A stretch of 64,000 nucleotides of DNA, taken from the NCBI GenBank assembly GCA_022478985.1, contig JAKSZP010006728.1, positions 99,420 through 163,419 of the forward strand, written 5' to 3'. Positions within the stretch are counted from its first letter, which is position 1. The number at the start of each line of letters is the position of its first letter. The position numbers were made by a program, and so were the translations under genes. The notes under the pieces are model-generated. The model ran no database searches. It was not told where the DNA came from and saw nothing but the letters and a program-made list of their open reading frames with translations. Positions 1 to 12,185 of this stretch are shown here, piece by piece. This stretch comes from Massospora cicadina (lineage: Eukaryota > Entomophthoromycota > Entomophthoromycetes > Entomophthorales > Entomophthoraceae).

Positions 1-2611
1 TTGACAGGAGCAGAGAGTTGGCAAGCACACCCCAACCTTTGAGATTAGTATGTTAGGCTCAGATGAAGGCAAGGCGCTTTTTAACGTTGTCTAAGATGTG
101 GTGCTCCATTAATGACCTGTTGTACCCTCCTTCCTCTAGACACACTCTCAGATGGCTCACCGGACCATCAGTGGGTTTTGATACAAAAGAGAGTGCCAGA
201 AGGGCGAAATGGGGTGGCTGGGGCAAGAAAATGAGAGACCTAGCTGCTGGGTCATTCTGGTTAAAGGGCGCTAGTGACCAGCGTGCTTGGTATCCTTCAA
301 GGAGAAAAATTTCAGACTTAAGGCATTAAGAGCGTTGTTATTGACCCTAGAGTATCCCCAGATAGTTTTTTTATTACACGTGCATCATGTTTGGTACCCA
401 CCCCAACTACAAAATTTTCAGCAGATGCAAGCATCCTAACAGGTGCCTATCCTTGCACATGAACACCAGTAAGGCGTGAATTTACACTGCGGAGAAGTGG
501 TTTGAGGCTGAAGTTGTATAATAGTGGGCTCAAAGGGTCCCCATAGCGGAGACCCCTTTAAGAGCGAACTGAATCAGTGAGGAAACCTGGGCCATGCACT
601 GCCATTGTGGCAGATTCTTTGAGCAACATCACCAAACTTATGAACTGGGGGGAGGTGGAATTTGTAAAGGAGGGCTCTAAGTTATTCCAAGTTGACCCTA
701 TCATAAGCTTTTTGTTGGTCTAAGAATTTAAGCGCCCCAGTAGCCGGAGATTGGCAGACATTGGTCACGTTGTGTATGCTGTCCCATATAGACAACTTGG
801 GGCTAAAACCAAACTTCTCAAAGGAAATTACTTCAGTGGCAACTTCCTTCAGGCGGTTGGAATTATTTTAGCATATAGCTTAGTATCTGTATTAGTGAAG
901 GAAATAGGCGCCAGTTCGCCAAGTCCAGCTTGTCCCCACATCTTAAACAACATAATTACATAGAATTCCTTGCCCCCATGAAGGAGGCGCATTTCTAAAA
1001 GACATTTGTTCATTGAGGCAAGCATTAGTGAGGTGAAATAAATGAAGTATTTTGGTAGAAATTATATGGAATCCCATCTAGACATGGGTTTTTTCTTTGA
1101 GGTGCACCACAAATTGCAGACCAGAGTTCATAACAAGTTATTAAGTTCATTAACTCCAAGTAGCAGGAAAATGGTTCGGATATGTGTGCCATCTTGAAAT
1201 TCATTGATTTTGGATGATTCAACTAGTTCAGACTTATAAAACTCAGAGTAATAGTTCTGAACTTTGCTTGAAACTTCCTCTGGAGTATTTACAATGAATT
1301 TGTCCAGCCGCCTCACCTGTGTGCAGGCCAAGCTCTGTCGCAGGGCAAAAGAATTTGTGGAAAAAGTAAACAGAGCACATTTTTGCACACCATGATTTTT
1401 TTGCCTCATACTGAAAACAAACGCGATGTTTGTGTTGTCTTACCAGCGCTTTAAGACGTGCAGATACTTATTCAAACTTACAAACCCCAAGCTGGGCAGT
1501 ACCCTGCAGCAGGGACATTAGTCATCAGATGGTCCACCTCTGCTAGAATGCACTTAATGACTGCTGGATCCTGAGGGCACTACAATGAGATGTGGTGTGC
1601 CTGAAGGATGGGGTCTGCTTCAAAGGTTGACCAGGTTGAAAGTGGATCAGCAAAGAACGGAGTAGCGAACTCCTGTGATGAATTTTTGGTGTCCACCCAG
1701 GCTGAAAACATGGGGGACGGTATATCAACTGGACAGAGTTACTCCATTTTGACGCCTGTGCCACAGGGATTGACAAATTAAAGGGTATAACACCATCCTG
1801 TAAATTGAGAAGTCAATTTTTGTTGTTTTGAAGTGCACAATTTAGGGGCGAAAGTTCAACAGGTTAAAAATGAAGTCAATTTTGGGACATAGACCTCAGT
1901 TGACCATTATGCACATGGGGATAGTACACGTTGGGTAGCAATGGCGCATGCCTGATAAGAGTATCAAAAAGCTCCAAGGTGGCTTTTAGGATCTGTAGTT
2001 TGATGTGTTCCTGCGGGGGCAGGTGCTGATGGCCAGCAGTCAGTGGCCAGGTTGGCCCTGCGGTTCAGGTCGCCCACCACAAAGGAGTCTGGAGGAAGGG
2101 GAAGGTAAGCCACGGCCAAGAGAAAATTTTGGCGAGTGTATGCACAGGTTGGTGCATAGACATTAACTATTGTCTGCACTTCGTCGTCCCATGAAAAGGA
2201 AGTGATTAGCACATGAACATTGAGATGTGTATGTTTAGATAAAAACTTGAAACTAAGGGTCACTTGTATAGCACCCCACAATGTGGCACCCAAAAAGAAA
2301 GGGAGGGGAGGAGCTTGGCTTCCCATGTGTCCTCATCATTATATAGACAGTGGGACTCCTGAATTGCCAAGATGTCCACAGGTAGCGTGATTTTTAAGAA
2401 ACTCAGTTTTCTAGCCTAAGACAGCGAGGCCTTGAGTCCAGCAATTATTAAAGTCCCTATAGGTATGGAGACCCCCATCGCACCTTAGGTGCAATGGGAA
2501 GGACCCCTTGCCCTTCCTGAGAAGCTTTTTAGCATGCACTTTGTTGGAAGCTCATGTGTGAGCAGAAACCGAGTCATAGTTGTCCTTAAGGGCGGTTTTA
2601 TTTTTTGTATG
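1..2611 (-). pseudogene. LINE-A ORF2 remnant (endonuclease to reverse transcriptase)
   Basis: Minus-strand remnant of the LINE protein that nicks target DNA and copies the element RNA. The endonuclease is readable at 2326-1964: a VNVYAPT stretch, then GDLN, typical of APE/EEP endonucleases. The reverse transcriptase region lies at about 1000-430 and matches LINE-B at 22700-22150 base by base, with gaps and stops. The C-terminal part is cut off by the window edge. The segment from about 2510 to 2611 is the ORF1/ORF2 junction, where LTR-A inserted. Many frameshifts and stops make it inactive. Confidence 0.8.
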
Positions 2612-3768
2612 TGTTAGGACTTTTTCCTATATACCCAGCCTGCTAGATTATCAGGAATTTATAGGGGATAATTCCCTAATGCGAGGTGAATTGGAAATTG
2701 GTGGAACCTAATTTTGTAGTAACTATGTTTGGGGAATTTTGGGATATTTTCCTGGTCATATCCATCAGGGATTAATCCATACAAATGCTTAAGATCTTGC
2801 CATGTGGAGTTGCCGATGAAATAGGGGCATCTGATAGTGATTAACTATCATGTGTAGCGTTTGGGATTAGTCAGGTCTCATCACCAACTGATTGGGAATG
2901 TAAGTAGCAAGTTGTGAGGTGAGTGGTGCCACCTGCAACTAGCAAATCTATCAGTTGGTTTGTGACCTGCCTTAATGGGTAATAAGTCCAATTACTTAAG
3001 CAGGTCACTAGCTAAATATAGTTGGTTTGCTTGGATCAAGAGGAAAACCTTAGGGACACGTTTTCTGACTCTTTCCGTTTAGGTCTTCTAGGATGTCCAA
3101 TGATGAAATCCTAGCCAGGATGGGGAAGGCCATTGCTTCTGAGACAAGGATGGGTGATTCAATGGAAACGGCTGCCGTTTCATCAAAGAGGTGTCAACTG
3201 AGGGTTAGACGACCGAATCCCCATTATATATTCCTTAGAATTCACTCATAATAAAAAACAGTTAGATAGTACTACAGATATACAGTTCTATAGTTTTACA
3301 TCTGGTATATAGTTTAAGTAGTTAATTTTTATCAGCTTTTAATCGTTCTATTCCTCTCAAGGATATTATTGCTGTGTGCAATAATTGGGAGACTCTTAAG
3401 GAAAAGAGTAAAGATCTGAGCGAGGATCTAGAGAAGAAGGAGAAACCATTGAGGATTGCTGCCAACTGTGTGTTGTACCAAAGAGACTGTCACCAGAGAA
3501 TCTCAGAGAAGATTGGGTTGGACAGAATGAGGGAACAAATCTCTATATCAAGACATCTCAAGTATTTTTGAGCGGGAATACTGGCCAAGCGTTGGGCCAA
3601 GATCTGAGAATTCTACTCAACTACGGATAATAGTCATCATACTATTATCAACCAATAATATCATATACTATATAACGTGGACAAAGTGCACATGAGCTGA
3701 ACCTGTGCAGTAATAAGCTTATAGGGTTTATTGGCTAAATAATAACCAGAACCTATAAAGTTTTTAAA
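2612..3768 (+). repeat. LTR-A 5' long terminal repeat
   Basis: 1157 bp, matching 11030-12185 over its full length; in stretches compared by eye about nine bases in ten agree. It starts TGTT at 2612 and is followed two bases later by the primer site. It contains short reading frames described separately. Confidence 0.9.
3093..3571 (+). other. Short reading frames inside LTR-A
   Basis: Two short plus-strand frames lie within the LTR. The first, 3093-3251 (52 codons), starts MSNDEILARMGK. The second, 3374-3571, reads NNWETLKEKSKDLSEDLEKK and is charged and probably coiled coil. Between them lie pyrimidine-rich stretches ending in AG that could be splice acceptors. Both frames recur in the 3' LTR (from about 11512 and 11793), broken there by single stops of the CGA-to-TGA kind. 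LTRs seldom encode protein. This could be a spliced upstream ORF, part of a Gag leader, or chance. Confidence 0.35.
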
Positions 3769-3769
3769 T

Positions 3770-3786
3770 TGGTGCTCACTACATGG
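3770..3786 (+). promoter_or_regulatory. LTR-A tRNA primer-binding site
   Basis: Directly after the 5' LTR the sequence reads TGGTGCTCACTACATGG. The leading TGG is complementary to the universal CCA end of a tRNA. The same motif, with few changes, follows the LTRs of LTR-E and LTR-H. Confidence 0.75.
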
Positions 3787-3814
3787 GTGTAGTTGAGTAG
3801 AAGAACTTATAAGG

Positions 3815-5377
3815 ATGTCATACAAAGATGAGTTACAAAAACTATGGATGGAGTTAGGCACTTTAATTCAGAATGCCCTAAACTCAGCGGATCATTGGGA
3901 ATTTGCAGCCTTGGAAGAATAAGTCACCAATATTGAGGAAAGGATCAATAATGTTGCGAGTTTTGGTAATGAGTTACTTGGGAAAGTAACTTCGTTAAAG
4001 AAGAAAGAAGGAGACCTAATTTGAGAGGTCTTATATCTGAAAACAGAGTGAGAAGCGGATCGCGTTAATTTGAGAAACTTCAGCACTGATATAGAGTAAC
4101 TGATCAAACAGGTTGAGGAACTTAAACCTCAAAAATGCAATTGTGAGCCAATTGCAGCAAGTGATGCCAAAGAAAGAAGCCCTCGTACAATAATTGGGAA
4201 GTCAAATACCCCAAGAAACATGCCGCCCAATTTTGCTGCCATTTTGGAGATGATGCCTAAAGTCACTCCCCAAGTGATCTAATTGGCCATACCTAGAGAA
4301 TCAGCTAGAGATAAATCAGAGAAATTTAAGGCAATGCCAAAATTGCCAACGTTCAATTTGGATAATGCCCCAGCATTTTTCTAACTTTTTGATATGACCA
4401 TGTATAGCTGCAGTGCTTGTCAAAAGGCGTTGACGGTCATGAATTACCTAGACACTGACTGTCAGAACTTAGTGTTGCCCCACCTGGAGAGGGATAGCTG
4501 GTCATATGCTGAGGCCAATGCAGCCATCATGATGGGATTTGGGAGTCTGACGCACATGTTTAAGCGCAAACAGGAGTTTATAGGAATCCAGTTCCATAAA
4601 TAAGAGTCTTTAGCAAGCTTCATGGATTGGTTCTACCAGGAGTCACAGATCCTGGTTGGCGCGAAGGTATTGGATGACTTTGATGCTAGAATCGCTTTAT
4701 AAGTGGCCCTTTGGACCTATCGCAATTTGCACCACATGATGTCTTCCATGTTCATGACAGAAATAACTACCTCTCAAATGGTAGATAATTTTAGAAATTT
4801 TGGGAGCAACCTTTGATGCCCCAAACAGAAGTTTCAAATCCAATCTGGTGCGCAATTCAAATTCAAAAAGGGGAACAAAGGTGCTAAAGAGGTGAACAAC
4901 TTAACTGTGCTAGGGAATAATCCCAAAGAATTCAGACGGATTAAAAAGAAAGAAAAGGTCTGATACCAATGCGGTGGGAAAGGACATTTCGCTGTGCACT
5001 GCAAGAAGCCAAAAGATCAAATCAAGGTGGTCTAAGCGAAAGAGTCAGCTGCCACCAAGGAATAGGAAAAGGGCCCATGGCCTAGACAGGGAACAGTCTA
5101 GAGCTGTGGAGAAGCCTGTTCTCCTGACATCATGACTGAGGAAACTGATATCAGTGATCTGTTTGTAGATGATGATGTACAGGATCATTTGTATCAAGAG
5201 GTCAATTTGTATGTAAATGCAGTGACCAGATCTGGGGCAAATTGAATTGACCTTAGGATAACCAAGGAAGTTGCCTGGCCATACGCCTGACAACTGGCGG
5301 ACAAGATTCAAGCCGCTGATAATCCTGAAGAGTTGTCTGAAGTCCAATTAGTTAAGGTTAATTTGTCAATCCCTTAG
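3815..5377 (+). pseudogene. LTR-A gag remnant
   Basis: One frame runs 521 codons from the ATG at 3815 with no length-changing mutation but with 16 in-frame stops. The N-terminal third is charged and coiled-coil-like (around INNVASFGNELLGK). A central Gag-like domain covers about residues 170-330. A CCHC zinc knuckle sits near 4962-5003, where CGGKGHFAVHC is preserved but the codon for the first cysteine is TGA. Gag would form the virus-like particle and the knuckle would bind RNA. At least 15 of the stops fit C-to-T changes at CAA, CAG or CGA codons. The start is the first ATG after the primer site and opens this frame. Confidence 0.8.
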
Positions 5378-5499
5378 CGCGATAAAGGAATCATTTCCTG
5401 ATTTATTGGCGCAAATTATTCACACCTTAGATTTGGCTAATAACGCCACTATACACACAGTAAACACTATATTACAATACTCAAGTGTACATATATATA

Positions 5500-6290
5500 A
5501 ATAAAAGTAAATTGGATACAGGTGAGGGCGATTGTCTACAGTGGAGTGCCCATTAACATTGTCTTAACCAAGCTGGTAAAGAGGATGAAGATCTCGCAAG
5601 ACTTGGAACATAAGAAGGAGTATGGGACAGCTGGGCTGAATACCATCTCATGTGGAGCGTATAGTGCGTTGCCACTATGGTTTGAGTCCTTGGTGATATC
5701 TGCACCAGCAATAGTCTTAGCCAACCAAAGCTATGACATTCTGATTGGGACGGAATTTCTATGCAAGTACGGAGTTAAATGTAATTTCAAGGATAATATG
5801 TTGACCATAACGGGTCAGACGTTATCATTAGTATATCAGAAGGATGGTAAAGCTCCGCTGAATAGGAGAGACAACTTCATCAATATAATATACAATGTTG
5901 GAATTGTCCCAATTCAATACTAATTAGTTGGTCAGAAGTGATGAGAAATGCTGACAGAAATCCTAGAGAACCAGGAAATTCCACTGAGGATCAAGAATGA
6001 GAAGACAATACCACCAGGATCGCAGATGATAGTCAATATGGGGTTGGCATTGGAGATACCTAATCTGTTGTATAGGGAGGTTGGAAGACCCTGGAAGAAG
6101 TCCAGAGTAGAGCCTTGGGTGGCTCCTGGGATAATAATGCCAGGCTATGGAGAAATTCGAGTTCTCCTGGCAAATTTAAGTGAAAAACTGATGAAGATCA
6201 GGAATAATCAGATCATCACGTTTGTTCATCTAATCCTGATGGCAAAATTGAGGAGATTCCACAATTTTTGGAACTCTCGATGAGATGGGA
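5500..6290 (+). pseudogene. LTR-A protease and linker remnant
   Basis: The frame 5522-5923 reads YSGVPINIVLTKLVKRMKI, then EYGTAG and SYDILIGTEFLCKYG. This is the retropepsin fold of the LTR-A/C/D/E family, whose other members here read DTGSPVN at the same place. The catalytic Asp-Thr-Gly is changed to Tyr-Ser-Gly, so the enzyme would be dead. The frame 5948-6283 is the protease-RT linker, similar to the matching part of LTR-E. The protease would cut the Gag-Pol precursor. Confidence 0.75.
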
Positions 6291-7700
6291 TTACCAACTG
6301 GGGTAACTGAGAGTATCAACCTAATGATTGATTGAGTGCAACTTGCTGATCTGATGGAAGTCCAGCAAGAGGAGGTGCTCAGATTGTTCGAAAAGTATCA
6401 GGAAGTATTCACTCAGGATGACCACAATTTGAGATGCGCAAGAGATGTGATCCACAAGGTCAACACTGGGTAAAATTTGCTGATCAGGATGAGACCAATT
6501 TAATGGTCGAAAGCAGCTGAAGTGGTAGTGGAAGATGAAATCAGCAAACTAGTGAAGCATGGGCTTCTAGTTCCATCATTGAGTCCCTGGGCGAGTCCAA
6601 TTCTAATTGTGAAGATAAAGGATGGCTCCAACCAGGTGGTGATCAACTATTGAAAGCTGTATAAGATTATAAGAAGGATTTGTATCCCCTACCAAGAATT
6701 GACAGTGCTAGATCAATTGGGAGAAGAGAAGTATTTCTCCACAATGGATCTGATTTCAGGATATTGGCAAATCTATTTGCCAAAAGAAGACCAAGAAAAA
6801 TTATAATTATTACCACGCAGGGGCTACACCAACTGACGAGGATGCCCCAGGGTCTTTGAAAATTGCCTGCAACGTTCCAGAGGGCCATGGACGCTATACA
6901 AGCGACATGAAGTTGTCATGCATCCTGGTATACTTTTAATATATCAATGTGTTCAGTAGGACGTTTACTGATCATCTACACCGCTTGGAAGAAGTATTCA
7001 AGTAACTGTCCACAGCTAACCTGAAGATTAAGCTGAGGAAGTGTCACTTCTTCAAAAAATAGTTGGAATATCTGGGATTTATGATCAACTTTAGTGGATC
7101 GCAGCTGCAAGCCCAGAAGAAAGAAGCCATAGAATGGATGGCTGTGCCAAAGAGTGTCTGAGACATCCAAGTATTCCTTAGGATGGTCAGATACTACAGA
7201 AGTTTTATTCTAGACTTTGCCTGAATAGCCAAGCCCTTATTCCATCTTTTAAAGGATCCAAAAAAATTCATATGGAATGAAGAAGCGCAGGAATCTTTCG
7301 ATGAGCTATGCTGGTACCTAATAGATACTCTGATTTTGAAATATCCGAATTTGATCAAGAGTTTACTATAAAAACCAATGTTTTGTTATCGGTGATCAGC
7401 GCCATACTAAGCCAAGTAGATGAACTTGGGGACAAACATCCAGTAGCATATGTGAGCTGGACACTCTCAGCTGCTGAGAGGAACTAAACTGTAACTGAGT
7501 GTGAATGCCTTAAGGTAATTTACGCATGTAAGCAGTTTAAGGTCTACATACACAGAATGCACTTAAAAGTGGTGACGAACCAACCTTGTTGTGTTGGCTC
7601 CACAATTTGAGAGAACCAGAAGGACGACTAGCCTGATGGGCACTTAAGCTACAGGCTTACAATTATAGATTGTCCACCAAGAGGGGACTTCTCACCAGAA
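6290..7700 (+). pseudogene. LTR-A reverse transcriptase and RNase H remnant
   Basis: Readable in fragments: a region ending HGLLVPSLSPWASPILIVK, then DGSNQVVINY followed by a stop where arginine is expected (the YR of the family), YFSTMDLISGYWQI, and the palm continuing in another frame as LVYFNDINVFSRTFTDH, where the catalytic YxDD is degraded to YFND. The connection domain (QVFLRMVRYYRSFI) and RNase H follow, with AERN, ECECL and a DQP-like motif. At least two frameshifts and many stops occur. Function would be copying element RNA into DNA; this copy is inactive. Confidence 0.8.
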
Positions 7701-7869
7701 TGCAGATGGCTTATCATGGTTACCAATGGTCCATATGGTATACTTGCAGGCGGATGAGCTATTCCACAGAATGGTCAATGGAGAAATTGGGAACGAGCCC
7801 TGAGAAATCCAAGGTGCACTTCAGAAAGAAATGGAAAACACCAAGACAATGGATGTACTTGTGTTAAAA

Positions 7870-9110
7870 TGATTATTGGGAAGCACTTATTATTCCCAAA
7901 GCTTTCAGAAAGAGCAGCTATTGTTCAAGTCGCTCATAGGGTTGTCAGGCATGGAGGCCTGAGAAAAAAACCAATCATATTTTCCAGTACTACTACTGGG
8001 AGTCAATCAACTATGATGTCAACAATTATCTAGCTTGTTGCATGGAGTGCCAGCTGCACAAGCCACATAAGAATACAACGGGATACTGACTGGTCCGCCC
8101 TGGATTTGCCTAGCATACGGTGTCCATCAACATGATGGGACCTCTGACGATGAGCAAAGGGGGAGTCAAGTACATAATAGTTGCTGTCAACCATCTGATG
8201 AGATGGGATGAGATGAAGGCTCTGGCGATATTAGATGCTACCAGCACCGCAAAGTTCATCCTGGATCAAGTAGTATATCAACATGGATGTCTGCATGTCC
8301 TGCTTAGTGATAATGGGACAAACTTCACGTCACATGTGATCCCGCAACTGAATGAATTAATGGGGATCAGAGGAGTTTTGTCTGCATCCTACCACCCAGA
8401 GACAAACAGACTGGTAGAATGAAAGGATGGAACGCTGGCTGTGACACTGAGGAAGCTGGTCGCAGGAAGAACTTCCACGTGGGGAATGTACCTGAGTTCA
8501 GTGACGTTCACCTACAATATCAGTCATCATATGGCAATGGGAAAAACGCAGTTTAAATTGCTATATGAGAGGAAGGCTGTGTTGCCGCTTTTTTTATATT
8601 TGGTGGTAAAACAACATCAGGGATGAGTGCCAAACAGTAATTGAACAAACTAATGAATATCCTGATCAAGATTCAATTGCAAGCATTTGATACTACATTG
8701 AAGAAAAGGATATGAGCAAAATTGACAGGCAATAAAAACTGATTGACCTTAGCAGATTATCGAATAGGTGAAAGAGTTGCCTATTACAGTATGCATGGTT
8801 TCAGAAGAAGAAATAAACTGGATTCAATGTGGTCAGGTCCATTTGAAATTATCACCAAGATGGTGACTGACGCCTATTCCATCAAAGATCTCTTGCATGG
8901 AAGAGTTGTAAGTTGAGTCCATGATAAGTATTTGAAGCGATGGATCAATGAAAAAACAAAAGAGTTCCCAAAGGACCAATGAATCATTAAGTTTACATGT
9001 CCTGATGAATAGTTCAAGTCCAAAAAAGGACCTCTGGACCAATCTAGATGGTTAAGTCTGAAAAAGGACCTCTATACCATAGAAAAGTGGTAGGTTTAAG
9101 TACCTAGGAC
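7870..9110 (+). pseudogene. LTR-A integrase remnant
   Basis: An HHCC zinc-binding region is recognisable at about 7925-8070 (AHRVVRHGGL, then CCMECQLHKPH). The core at 8120-8422 reads [32 protein letters not shown] with the second catalytic Asp, and [11 protein letters not shown] with the catalytic Glu. The first Asp position reads Asn in [10 protein letters not shown]-terminal part follows to about 9050 (HDKYLKRWINE). No chromodomain was seen. Stops split it into pieces. Confidence 0.8.
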
Positions 9111-11029
9111 CCAGTTTGGGGGAAAAATATAGAAATATGGACCGCTGAATGAAAACAAGGTCAAGTCTTTTTGAAAAAAAGAAGAAAAAAATAAAAAATT
9201 GATAAAAGCCATTGGATAAAATATATTATAAACTTCATTGAAAAAACCAATATATTTTTATAATTTTTATTTTTTTTGAATATCCTCAATATGGGGATGA
9301 TTCCGCCTATGTCGCCTCTTGGGGGAGGGAGGATGGATCACAGTAGGAATGAATGGCCCGTTGAAATCAATGTGAGATCAGACACTAGTGAGGGCTAGAC
9401 CTACACGTAATCAAGTTCTTTGAGCAGACACAAATCCCTGAGAGAAAGCGACTAGGGGAAGGGAAATTGAAATGTCATAAGAAGCCAAATTGCGAAACCC
9501 TGGAGCGGGGAGAGAAGCAACAGTATAGATTGAGGCAGTCAGCAAATAGTCATGAGTAATCCTGATATGGCACTGGAGCTGGAAGGTTAGTCTTGAGCGC
9601 CTGATGACTGGTTTCATCAAGAACACTGGACATATGGGCTGGCAGCAAACAAGGGATTCTTGATGGTGGTCGCCAAATCATGCCCCCTAATAAAGCCATC
9701 AGCAGAAGATACTGATGGTAAGCACTGGAGATGAGATAGTCATGCAGGGAGCAAATGGAATCCGCAAGTGATGACTACAGGCTTCTCAGAAGCTGAAGCT
9801 GAAGGAATGGTGAGACCTGAGAGAGGCTGGAAGCTTCATGGACCAACTTCAAAGAACTTGGCTGGCAAAGCAAAAAGCATAAGCGGCGATATCCCAATCT
9901 ATGATGTTCCCAAGATTGGAGGGGCTCAGCGCTAAAGATAAAGCCTCAGTGACTTGGGACCATAATTTGGCATAGGGGAGCTCAAAATGAATACTATTAC
10001 CAATGGTGAGCTTGGTAGCCAAGACAGCGGGTTTTTAGTATTGACCAAGTCAGAAGAGGAACTCAGGAAGCAAGTCCAACCTGGCAAGAAAGGAGCAATC
10101 AAGAGCGAAATGCATAATCTCAGGGCATCCATGATGATGTTTGGTGCATTTGTGAAAGGAGCTGAATCCAGGAGAGTTTTGAAATCCAACTCTGGAATCA
10201 ATGACAGAGGAAGAATTGGCTGAGAGTTGTTCAAAATTATCGCAAGCCTGGTTTTGGATGGATTGGTTACCATTTCCAGTAATTCAAAGGAAGGACTAGC
10301 CGCTAGTGCCAGACTAGGCTTATGTGTCCTGGAAGGACCATAGAAGAGGTTCCGTCATGCATCCCAACTCATCTGCTGGAAGAGCTAAAGATCTTGATCA
10401 TACAAACTGTTTATAAGCTGTTGATACCGTGACTTGGGATTCAATATATAAACTGGATGAGAGGGAGATGTCAGACTTATATGGAAGTCGACATTATGCA
10501 CTCTAAAGTCCATTAAGCTCCAATTTCAGAGAAAATAATCTCAAAATTTTTGGATAAGCTCTTCAAAAGAAGAATTAAGAATGACATGAGCAAGAGGTTA
10601 TGAGTGAAAAATTACAAGGGCGAACATAAATAAGCATTCTTAATTGAGCTGTGAAATGAACATTGATGGCAAGAGTCTCCTTGTCTAGGATGAGGAAAAT
10701 ATCAGGAAATTGAGGACGCTGGACCAAGAATCCTGAATATGACAGTGGGCCATATGCTCTGACAGGGGTCCAACTGAATCCCAGGATCAATATCCTCACA
10801 AGTAAATCAATCAGCCTGGCATGACAGTGGATCTTGGGGACCGTGCTCTGAGTAGGCATTAGCAAGGAGGAAGAGGAAAAGAGCCGCATGCCAAAGGTCA
10901 TCCCAAACAGTGTTGATTATTGACAATTGTACTCCGCTTGAGTCAATGAAGTATTCAAATGAGTGTCTGAAGCAGTGTTCTCATACCCTGGTCCTTTTCT
11001 CGCTGGAAATCTAGGCAAGTGTGGGGATG
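9111..11029 (+). other. LTR-A 3' internal region without a sense-strand gene
   Basis: About 1.9 kb between integrase and 3' LTR, much longer than a normal polypurine segment. A simple A-rich run lies near 9170-9200. On the minus strand there are moderately long frames at 9411-9626, 9932-10273 and 10575-10901, rich in Ser, Leu and Pro, and I recognise none. A plus-strand frame at 9987-10223 overlaps the middle one and is probably its shadow. It may hold an antisense accessory gene, captured sequence or an older insertion. The stretch just before the 3' LTR, GTGGGGATG, is a weak polypurine tract. Confidence 0.5.
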
Positions 11030-12185
11030 TGTTGGGATTTTTGCCCATATTCCCAGCATGCTAGATTACCAGGAATTGCTAGGGGATGATTCCCTAATGC
11101 GAGGTGAATTGGAAATTGGTGGACCCTAATTTTTGTAGTAACTATGTTTGGGGGATTTTCGGGATATTTGCCTGGTCATATCCATCAGGGATTAATCCAG
11201 ACAAATGCTTAAGATCTTGTCGGGCAGAGTTGCTGAAAAATAGAGGCATCTGATAGTGAGTAACTATCAGGTGTAGCGTTTGAGATTAGTCAGGTCTCAT
11301 CACCAACTGATGGGGATGTAAGTAGCAAGTTGCGAGGTGAGTGGTGCCACCTGCAACTAGAAAATCTATCAGTTGGTTTGTGACCTGCCTTAATGGGTAA
11401 TAAGTCCAATTACTTAAGCAGGTCACTAGCTAAATATAGTTGGTTTGCTTGGATCAAGAGGAAAACCTTAGGGACACGTTTTCTGACTCTTTCCGTTTAG
11501 GTCTTCTAGGATGTCCAATGATGGAATCCTAGCCAGGATGGGGAAGGCCATTGCTGCTGAGACAAGGATGGGTGATTCAATGGAAACGGCTGCCGTTTCA
11601 TCAAAGAGGTGTCAACTGAGGGTTAGATGACCGAATCCCCATTATATATTCCTTAGTTTTCACTCATAGTAAAAAACAGTTAGATAGTACTGCAGACATA
11701 CAGTTCTATAGTTTTCCAACTGGTATATAGTTTAAGTAGTAAATTATTGTCAGCTTTTAATCGTTCTATTCCTCTCAAGGGTATTATTGCTGTGTGCAAT
11801 AATTGGGAGACTCTTAAGGAAAAGAGTAAAGATCTGAGCGAGGATCTAGAGAAGAAGGAGAAACAATCAGGGATTGCTGCCAACTGTGTGTTGTACTAAA
11901 GAGACTGTCACCAGAGAATCTCAGAGAAGATTGGGTTGGACAGAATGAGGGAACTAACCCCTATATTAAGACATCTAAAGTATTTTTAGCGGGAATACTG
12001 GCTGAGCATTGGACTGAGATCTAAGAATTTCATTCAACTATGGATAATAGTCGCCATACTATAATCAACCAATAATATCATATACTATACAATGCGGATG
12101 AAGTGCACAAGAACCAAACCTGTGCAGTAATAAGTTTTATAGGGGTTATTGGCTGAATAATAACCAGAACCTATAAATTTTTACA
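11030..12185 (+). repeat. LTR-A 3' long terminal repeat
   Basis: 1156 bp copy of 2612-3768, starting TGTTGGGA and ending TTACA. LINE-A sequence resumes at once afterwards, after the TTATG target copy. Confidence 0.9.

Larger units (their letters stand above)
2612..12185 (+). mobile_element. LTR-A, Ty3/gypsy retrotransposon
   Basis: About 9.57 kb, bounded by direct repeats at 2612-3768 and 11030-12185 that begin TGTT and end in ACA (degenerate AAA in the left copy). The flanking 5 bp are GTATG on the left (2607-2611) and TTATG on the right (12186-12190), a target duplication with one mismatch. The inside holds, in order, a primer site, gag, protease, reverse transcriptase, RNase H and integrase, then about 1.9 kb without a plus-strand gene. 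The order PR-RT-RH-IN is that of Ty3/gypsy. It is inserted into LINE-A. Protease sequence and the GTAG signature group it with LTR-C, LTR-D and LTR-E. Confidence 0.92.

Noticed and set aside
63..329. 88-codon plus-strand frame near the window start
   Set aside because: Antisense to LINE-A ORF2, with no recognisable domain.
3770..3786. Possible tRNA gene fragments at the primer sites
   Set aside because: Only 16-17 bases complementary to a tRNA end occur beside LTRs; no cloverleaf or A/B boxes were seen.
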